A stretch of 10,423 nt of DNA from Chloroflexota bacterium. GTDB taxonomy: Bacteria > Chloroflexota > Anaerolineae > Promineifilales > Promineifilaceae. The notes beneath the pieces are model-generated. The model searched no databases and was not told the origin of the DNA. It saw only the letters and a program-made list of their open reading frames with translations. The DNA is taken from positions 1 to 10,423 of the forward strand of contig JAHEEY010000131.1 in NCBI GenBank assembly GCA_024640485.1, written 5' to 3'. The stretch's first letter is position 1, and each line of letters starts with the position of its first letter. The translations under genes and the position numbers were made by a program. This document shows positions 6,330 to 10,423 of this stretch, one piece after another.

Positions 6330-7406
6330 ATGAACCAACTCTCTTCCGATTTCACCCAGTTTATTCATGAAATGCCCAAGGCAGAAATACATATCCATCT
6401 TGAGGGTGCCATTGATCCTGAGACGGTCTTGATCCTCGCTAAACGGCACGGCAGCATGGACCTACTGCCGGGAGATGACGTCGCCACGCTGCGAAATTGG
6501 TTCTCCTTCACCGACTTCCCCCATTTCATTGAAGTTTTCCTCACCCTGCTGCGGTTGATTCGGACTGCCGACGATTTCGCCTTGATCGCCTATGAGAACG
6601 GTGTTGACATGGCGGAACAGAATATCCGCTACCGGGAATTGACCATTACTCCCAACATGCACACCCATCAAGACGACAAGAACATCTCCATTGAGGATGT
6701 CCTGCAGGGGCTAGAGGCTGGACGGCAGCGAGCCTTCCGGGAATTCGGCGTGGAAATGCGCTGGATATTTGACTGTTCCCGCACCCTGAGTTTTCCAGAC
6801 CGGGCCGCTGGGACGTTCGATCCCTTACCGGCACAGCGCACCCTGGAGTTTGCCCGGGCAGGCATCGACCGGGGAGTCATTGGCCTTGGCCTTGGCGGCT
6901 ATGAAGTTGGGGCGCCGCCGGAACCATTCGCCGACATTTTTGCGGCGGCAAAAGAGTCAGGGCTGCTGTCGCTGCCTCATGCCGGTGAGACGGTCGGCCC
7001 CAGCAGCGTTTGGGGGGCCATCAATGCCCTGAAGGCGGACAGAATTGGCCATGGGGTAAGAGCCATCGAAGACCCAGAGCTGCTCCTTGAACTGAAGAAA
7101 CGGCAGATACCGCTGGAGATCAATCCGACCAGCAACCAATGTCTGCATGTCTATAACAGTATTGGACAGCATCCCCTGCCCCATTTAGATCGCATGGGTA
7201 TCCCCATCACCGTAAACAGCGATGATCCCACGTTGTTCAACACCACCCTGGCGGGCGAATATGAACTGCTGGCGCGTGAATTTGGCTATGACAAGGCGGG
7301 CATCGCCCGCATCGCCCGAAACGCGTTTGTGTACTCAGCCGCCAAGCCTGAATTGAAAGCCAAGCTGCTGGCTGAATTCGACGAGTGGGTCAAATCCCGA
7401 ATCTAG
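6330..7406 (+). CDS. add: Adenosine deaminase family protein (adenosine/adenine-type deaminase)
   Basis: A 358-residue metal-dependent (beta/alpha)8 hydrolase that deaminates an adenine-containing substrate, most simply adenosine to inosine. Zinc ligands are H21 and H23 in KAEIHIHLEG, H217 in LPHAGET and D298 in VNSDDP. Catalytic residues E220, H241 (RIGHG) and D299 are all present, and EINPTSN (263-269) is typical. Length fits the family. The start motif reads HLEGAI where animal and classical bacterial adenosine deaminases have HLDGA/HLDGS. The aspartate there contacts the ribose 5'-OH, so adenine, aminofutalosine or a modified nucleoside cannot be excluded. ATG 6330 was chosen as the first in-frame ATG; it has no Shine-Dalgarno. 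The next ATG, at residue 15, lies only six residues before H21. The gene has its own promoter and converges on the small minus-strand gene, with only 7 bp between the stops. Confidence 0.9.
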   Translation: MNQLSSDFTQFIHEMPKAEIHIHLEGAIDPETVLILAKRHGSMDLLPGDDVATLRNWFSFTDFPHFIEVFLTLLRLIRTADDFALIAYENGVDMAEQNIRYRELTITPNMHTHQDDKNISIEDVLQGLEAGRQRAFREFGVEMRWIFDCSRTLSFPDRAAGTFDPLPAQRTLEFARAGIDRGVIGLGLGGYEVGAPPEPFADIFAAAKESGLLSLPHAGETVGPSSVWGAINALKADRIGHGVRAIEDPELLLELKKRQIPLEINPTSNQCLHVYNSIGQHPLPHLDRMGIPITVNSDDPTLFNTTLAGEYELLAREFGYDKAGIARIARNAFVYSAAKPELKAKLLAEFDEWVKSRI

Positions 7407-7413
7407 CCCCGAA

Positions 7414-7671
7414 TCAGGGAGTTACCACCAACTGCAGCGGCGGCGTCTCTCCTTCGGCTGCCGGATTCAATTCCCCTTTGACCTGCTTGACGTGGAGCCT
7501 CTGCCAGATAAAACTCTGGGTATCGGGGTTACCCATCAGGTCACTAGCAACCGCCATGATCGCCGACACCTCGCTTTCCGCCCCGACCACGACATTCACA
7601 AAAATCTCGTCACGCTTTCCACTGGAATAGGTTATAAGACAGATGCCATCAATGTGATATAAGCTGCTCAT
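7414..7671 (-). CDS. Small conserved-looking hypothetical protein
   Basis: An 85-residue reading frame from ATG 7671, which I do not recognise. It begins MSSLYHIDGICLITYSSGK and ends with a Pro/Glu-rich tail (ELNPAAEGETPPLQLVVTP). Alternating hydrophobic residues suggest beta-strands early and a helix around EVSAIMAVASDLMG. No membrane segment or metal motif is seen. The frame is open back to a TTG at 7749, but the ATG gives a cleaner N-terminus. On the minus strand TATACT (7683-7678) lies 6 nt before the ATG, in the place expected for a leaderless message, though no good -35 is seen. It follows the biotin carboxylase gene in the same direction, 111 bp away, with a hairpin between. It is not a biotin carrier (no MKM motif). 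It could be spurious, but no competing gene covers this stretch. Confidence 0.5.
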   Translation of the reverse strand: MSSLYHIDGICLITYSSGKRDEIFVNVVVGAESEVSAIMAVASDLMGNPDTQSFIWQRLHVKQVKGELNPAAEGETPPLQLVVTP

Positions 7672-7744
7672 GAGAACAGTATAAGTTGATATTTGCCGGC
7701 GTATGGATTTCGCAGGGTAACAGTAGGAAATTGAGGAAACTGAC

Positions 7745-7766
7745 GGCAACCACGTCAGCGGTTGCC
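7745..7766 (-). terminator. Hairpin after the biotin carboxylase gene, possible terminator
   Basis: Perfect 7-bp arms GGCAACC (7745-7751) and GGTTGCC (7760-7766) surround an 8-nt loop, 16 bp after the minus-strand stop at 7783. On the minus strand it is followed by GTCAGTTTCC, so the T-tract is poor. It could be an inefficient terminator or a processing/stability hairpin between this gene and the small downstream gene. Confidence 0.4.
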
Positions 7767-7782
7767 ATGTGACAGGAGGACG

Positions 7783-9309
7783 TCAGCCGACATTGCGCCA
7801 GTTGGAAGGATCATCCCATGGATCTGGGTGAGCCGGCGATTGGCTGCTTTCACCAGAGCCGTGCCGCTGCTCTTCATTGAGCAGTTCCAGCACAGCCACG
7901 GCTAGCAGGTCGCTTTCGCTGACCTCCCGACGGCTGGTCCAGCCGTCCAACTGCTCCGTCAGGTAGTTGGTGCTGGTCTCGCCGGCGACAAAGACGGGTT
8001 GGCGAAGAATCGTCAGCAGATAGGGGATATTTGTGGTCACTCCCAAGATCACCATGTCACGCAGCGCTCGAATCATCTTGCGAATGGCATCGGGGCGATC
8101 ATTTCCCCAGGTAATCAGCTTGGCCAGCATCGGATCATAATGTGGCGTAATGACCATTTCCGTCTCAATGCCGTCATCGACGCGCACGCCTGGCCCTTGG
8201 GGGGGGCGGTAATGGGCGATCCTGCCGGTGGAAGGAAAGAACTGGTTAGCTGGATCTTCGGCGTAAATTCGGCACTCGATGGCATGGCCCCGCTGCCGTA
8301 TCTCATCTTGAGCAAAAGGCAGCGGCTCACCGGCAGCGATGCGAATCTGCCAGGCAACCAGATCCAATCCGGCGACCAGCTCGGTCACCGGATGCTCCAC
8401 CTGCAGCCGGGTATTCATTTCCAGAAAATAGAATCGGCCATGATCGGGGTCTGAAATATCGACGATGAACTCAACGGTGCCGGCATTGACATACTGGGCA
8501 GCCTGCGCCAGAGAAATGGCTGCCGCGGCCATCTGCTGCCGCAGTTCCGCGCCGCCTGGGATGATGCCCAGGCAGGGCGCCGGGCTCTCCTCAACAATCT
8601 TCTGATGGCGCCGCTGAATAGAGCACTCCCGCTCAAACAGGTGAATCATGTTGCCGTGATGATCACCCAGCAGCTGTATTTCCACGTGATGAATCTGGGT
8701 GAAGTACCGTTCGATGATCACATGATCGTCGCCAAAGGCAGAGCGCGCTTCGGATCGAGCGGCGGTCAGGGCATCATCCAACTCATCTTCCGAATGGACC
8801 ACCCTCATCCCTTTACCGCCGCCGCCGGCGCTGGCTTTGATCAGGATCGGGAATCCGATGGCCAACGCCGCCTCTCTCAACTGGTCATCCCGCTTGCCGG
8901 CACCGTCAACCCCAGGAACCACCGGCACCCCGGCAGCTTCGGCCAGGACTCTGGCTTCCGCCTTGCTGCCCATGAGACGCATCGCCTCGGGGCTGGGTCC
9001 GATGAAGGTGATTCCCATGCCGGCACAAGCGGCGGCAAATTCGGCATTTTCGCTCAGGAAGCCGTACCCAGGGTGCAGGGCATCCACCCCGGCGATAGCG
9101 GCAATCCGCAGGATCGCTTCTTGATTTAAGTACGTCTCGCTGGTTGCCACGCCCACCAACGGATAGCTCTCGTCAGCCATGCGGACCCAAGGGGTATCCT
9201 GATCCGCTTCGGAGAAGACCGCCACCGAGCGCACCCCAAATTCACGGCAGGCAAGGATGATGCGACGGGCGATTTCACCCCGGTTAGCGACTAGGACTTT
9301 CTCAAACAT
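7783..9309 (-). CDS. accC: Biotin carboxylase subunit of an acyl-CoA carboxylase
   Basis: A 508-residue ATP-grasp enzyme that carboxylates the biotin of a carrier protein with bicarbonate and ATP, the first half-reaction of acetyl-, propionyl- or methylcrotonyl-CoA carboxylase. The order is the N-terminal domain (VLVANRGEIA, 5-14; HPGYGFLSENA), the ATP-grasp part with GSKAEAR (114-120), the glycine loop AGGGGKGM (161-168), HHVEIQ (207-212) and ECSIQRRHQK (228-237), then the bicarbonate/biotin pocket EMNTRLQVEHPVTE (297-310). The C-terminal domain is present to about 450. Residues 451-508 extend beyond E. coli AccC (about 450 aa) and end DPWDDPSNWRNVG, which resembles the junction leading into the carrier region of long alpha subunits. 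No carrier domain (MKM) or carboxyltransferase follows, so those partners must be encoded elsewhere. Acyl-CoA substrate is unknown. It lies 127 bp after the acetyltransferase gene, same strand. Confidence 0.93.
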   Translation of the reverse strand: MFEKVLVANRGEIARRIILACREFGVRSVAVFSEADQDTPWVRMADESYPLVGVATSETYLNQEAILRIAAIAGVDALHPGYGFLSENAEFAAACAGMGITFIGPSPEAMRLMGSKAEARVLAEAAGVPVVPGVDGAGKRDDQLREAALAIGFPILIKASAGGGGKGMRVVHSEDELDDALTAARSEARSAFGDDHVIIERYFTQIHHVEIQLLGDHHGNMIHLFERECSIQRRHQKIVEESPAPCLGIIPGGAELRQQMAAAAISLAQAAQYVNAGTVEFIVDISDPDHGRFYFLEMNTRLQVEHPVTELVAGLDLVAWQIRIAAGEPLPFAQDEIRQRGHAIECRIYAEDPANQFFPSTGRIAHYRPPQGPGVRVDDGIETEMVITPHYDPMLAKLITWGNDRPDAIRKMIRALRDMVILGVTTNIPYLLTILRQPVFVAGETSTNYLTEQLDGWTSRREVSESDLLAVAVLELLNEEQRHGSGESSQSPAHPDPWDDPSNWRNVG

Positions 9310-9347
9310 ATTTCCAGTTGCCTGCGTAATCGGTCAAAGATCCCAAC

Positions 9348-9369
9348 ATGGCTCCAATATTACAGCCAT
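9348..9369 (-). promoter_or_regulatory. Inverted repeat upstream of the biotin carboxylase gene
   Basis: ATGGCT (9348-9353) and AGCCAT (9364-9369) form perfect 6-bp arms around an AT-rich 10-bp centre, 39-60 bp before the ATG at 9309. The centre read on the minus strand holds a -10-like TAATAT, but I see no convincing -35. This is a candidate operator/promoter region; the 127-bp gap otherwise shows no gene or clear terminator. Confidence 0.3.
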
Positions 9370-9436
9370 AACATACCGGCGCCCATGTTCACATCCGCAT
9401 CAGGATCTCCACACCGGCTAAAAGGTGGATACAGCA

Positions 9437-10258
9437 CTATTCAGATCCTCCCGGTCGCGGCTGGTCCGCCAGCCAGCTTGCCGCGTAATCCACGGCAGCC
9501 GGTTGAGAAAACAGGCGGCAGGTCGCCGAACCGACTTCGCCCACGGTGACCTGACTGCCGGCCTCGAAATCTTTCCCCAAAATCGGGAACAAGTCATCGT
9601 TGAACGCAATATCGGTATACCACTTCCAGAGCCTATGCCCATCTTCATTAATCGGAGCGCCGCTGATGTCCTTGTCCGGCGAAGGCAGCCGGTATTCCGC
9701 CAGATGAAATGAGGTGTTGCGATCGTAGCCGACGCCCAGCAGTAGGACATACCCATCCAGCTGATAGACCCGGGCCAGCGGAGAGCGCTCTCCCAGTGAA
9801 TTATCCAGCGTGTGATCGGTGGTGATCGCCGCGGCTTGCTTGCCCCAGGCGGAAAATGAAACCGAAGGATGGCTGCTGCGCAGCACCTCAGGCCAGGTGC
9901 GAAACAGCTCGGCAATCCGGCCCATGCCGCGGGTAGGTGTCCGCAGCGGGTCGAAGGCAGGCATGGTGTCGCGCACGGTCTGCACCCAGGATGCCGGCAC
10001 CGGCGGGTTCTGCCATTTGGCCGGATCGCTGTATTCCCCGGAATGGGAGGGCATCACCAGAGTCCCCTCGGCAGTCAGGACATCCATCAAAGCCTGGATT
10101 ACGGCGACGGCGCCGCCGTTAACCCAGCCCAGCTGGCTGAGGGAAGAGTGAACCAACAGCACCATCCCTGGTTTCACGCCCAGCCGGCGCAGATCCATCG
10201 CCAAACTGTCCCGGGTACGGGGCTCCGGCGCATTCTCGATTGCCTTTTCTTCACTCAT
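9437..10258 (-). CDS. AAC(3) family N-acetyltransferase (YokD-like)
   Basis: A 273-residue member of the Antibiotic_NAT family, whose characterised members acetylate the 3-amino group of aminoglycosides with acetyl-CoA. Family blocks are visible in order, numbered from the ATG: LLVHSSLSQLGWVNGG (34-49), GTLVMPSHS (65-73), the conserved SSHPSVSFSAWG (128-139), LGERSPL (155-161) and LLLGVGYDRNTSFHLAE (172-188), which carries the conserved His/Glu of the active site. Length is normal. ATG 10258 is preferred because AAGGAA sits 9-10 nt upstream; an in-frame TTG at 10279 would put that site inside the gene. Chromosomal homologues are widespread and often of unproven substrate, so aminoglycoside resistance should not be assumed. 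The upstream frame stops 24 bp earlier on the same strand, suggesting an operon. Confidence 0.88.
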   Translation of the reverse strand: MSEEKAIENAPEPRTRDSLAMDLRRLGVKPGMVLLVHSSLSQLGWVNGGAVAVIQALMDVLTAEGTLVMPSHSGEYSDPAKWQNPPVPASWVQTVRDTMPAFDPLRTPTRGMGRIAELFRTWPEVLRSSHPSVSFSAWGKQAAAITTDHTLDNSLGERSPLARVYQLDGYVLLLGVGYDRNTSFHLAEYRLPSPDKDISGAPINEDGHRLWKWYTDIAFNDDLFPILGKDFEAGSQVTVGEVGSATCRLFSQPAAVDYAASWLADQPRPGGSE

Positions 10259-10282
10259 GATCTGGTATTCCTTTGACAAGTA

Positions 10283-10423
10283 TCAGGCGACTGCGTGGAC
10301 CATCCCTAACAGGCGGGCGGCGAAGAATATCAGCAGGCCCAGCCATATCAAGATGATAAGCCCTGCTACCATTTTACCAGATAGGCCCGGCTGTGCCGCC
10401 GCCGTCGCCGCATGCAGCCGGCA
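10283..10423 (-). CDS. C-terminal end of a protein with one membrane helix, or a tiny membrane protein
   Basis: The minus-strand frame is open from the right edge to the TGA at 10283-10285 (46 residues). After an Ala-rich stretch and PGLSGK it has one strongly hydrophobic helix, MVAGLIILIWLGLLIFFAAR, then LLGMVHAVA. It is either the tail of a longer gene cut by the window or a 29-residue membrane peptide from ATG 10372 (no good ribosome site seen). It ends 24 bp before the acetyltransferase ATG on the same strand, a spacing typical of one operon. I cannot name a family. Confidence 0.45.
   Translation of the reverse strand, partial: CRLHAATAAAQPGLSGKMVAGLIILIWLGLLIFFAARLLGMVHAVA

Noticed and set aside
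7414..7749. The small minus-strand gene as a biotin carrier partner of the biotin carboxylase
   Set aside because: No (A/V)MKM motif and no lipoyl-like beta pattern.
1..10423. CRISPR arrays, tRNA or rRNA genes, insertion sequences, prophage or defence genes
   Set aside because: None was seen on either strand. Nearly all sequence is explained by ordinary metabolic and housekeeping genes.

Overview
The window reads as chromosomal DNA of a moderately GC-rich bacterium, most likely a member of the Chloroflexota (Anaerolineae/Caldilineae-like). That assignment is inference. It rests on the fused SHMT-GcvT protein, a DUF348/G5/3D wall protein directly before rsmA, a COG2236-type phosphoribosyltransferase and a stand-alone acyl-CoA-carboxylase-type biotin carboxylase. 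No 16S or other decisive marker is present.

Plus-strand half (1-7406): a 5'-truncated gene encodes serine hydroxymethyltransferase fused to aminomethyltransferase (GcvT). It is followed by a weak terminator, a good sigma-70 promoter and a purine-type phosphoribosyltransferase. Next comes the signal recognition particle RNA gene with its own promoter and a strong intrinsic terminator. The T-tract of that terminator touches the ATG of a membrane-anchored DUF348-G5-3D cell-wall protein, whose stop codon overlaps the start of rsmA (16S rRNA dimethyladenosine transferase). A separate promoter with palindromic sites then drives an adenosine-deaminase-family gene.

Minus-strand half (10423-7414, read right to left): the C-terminal end of a protein with one membrane helix (or a tiny membrane protein), an AAC(3)-family N-acetyltransferase, a biotin carboxylase and a small unrecognised protein that converges on the deaminase gene.

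Functional themes are one-carbon metabolism (glycine to methylene-THF to serine), purine salvage (phosphoribosyltransferase plus deaminase), protein targeting and ribosome maturation (SRP RNA, RsmA), wall remodelling, and acyl-CoA carboxylation.

I see no defence system, CRISPR array, transposon or prophage. The most interesting items are inside the fusion protein. Between its two enzymes lies a degenerate extra copy of the GcvT fold. Its SHMT part also lacks the conserved KYAEG segment that carries the catalytic glutamate.
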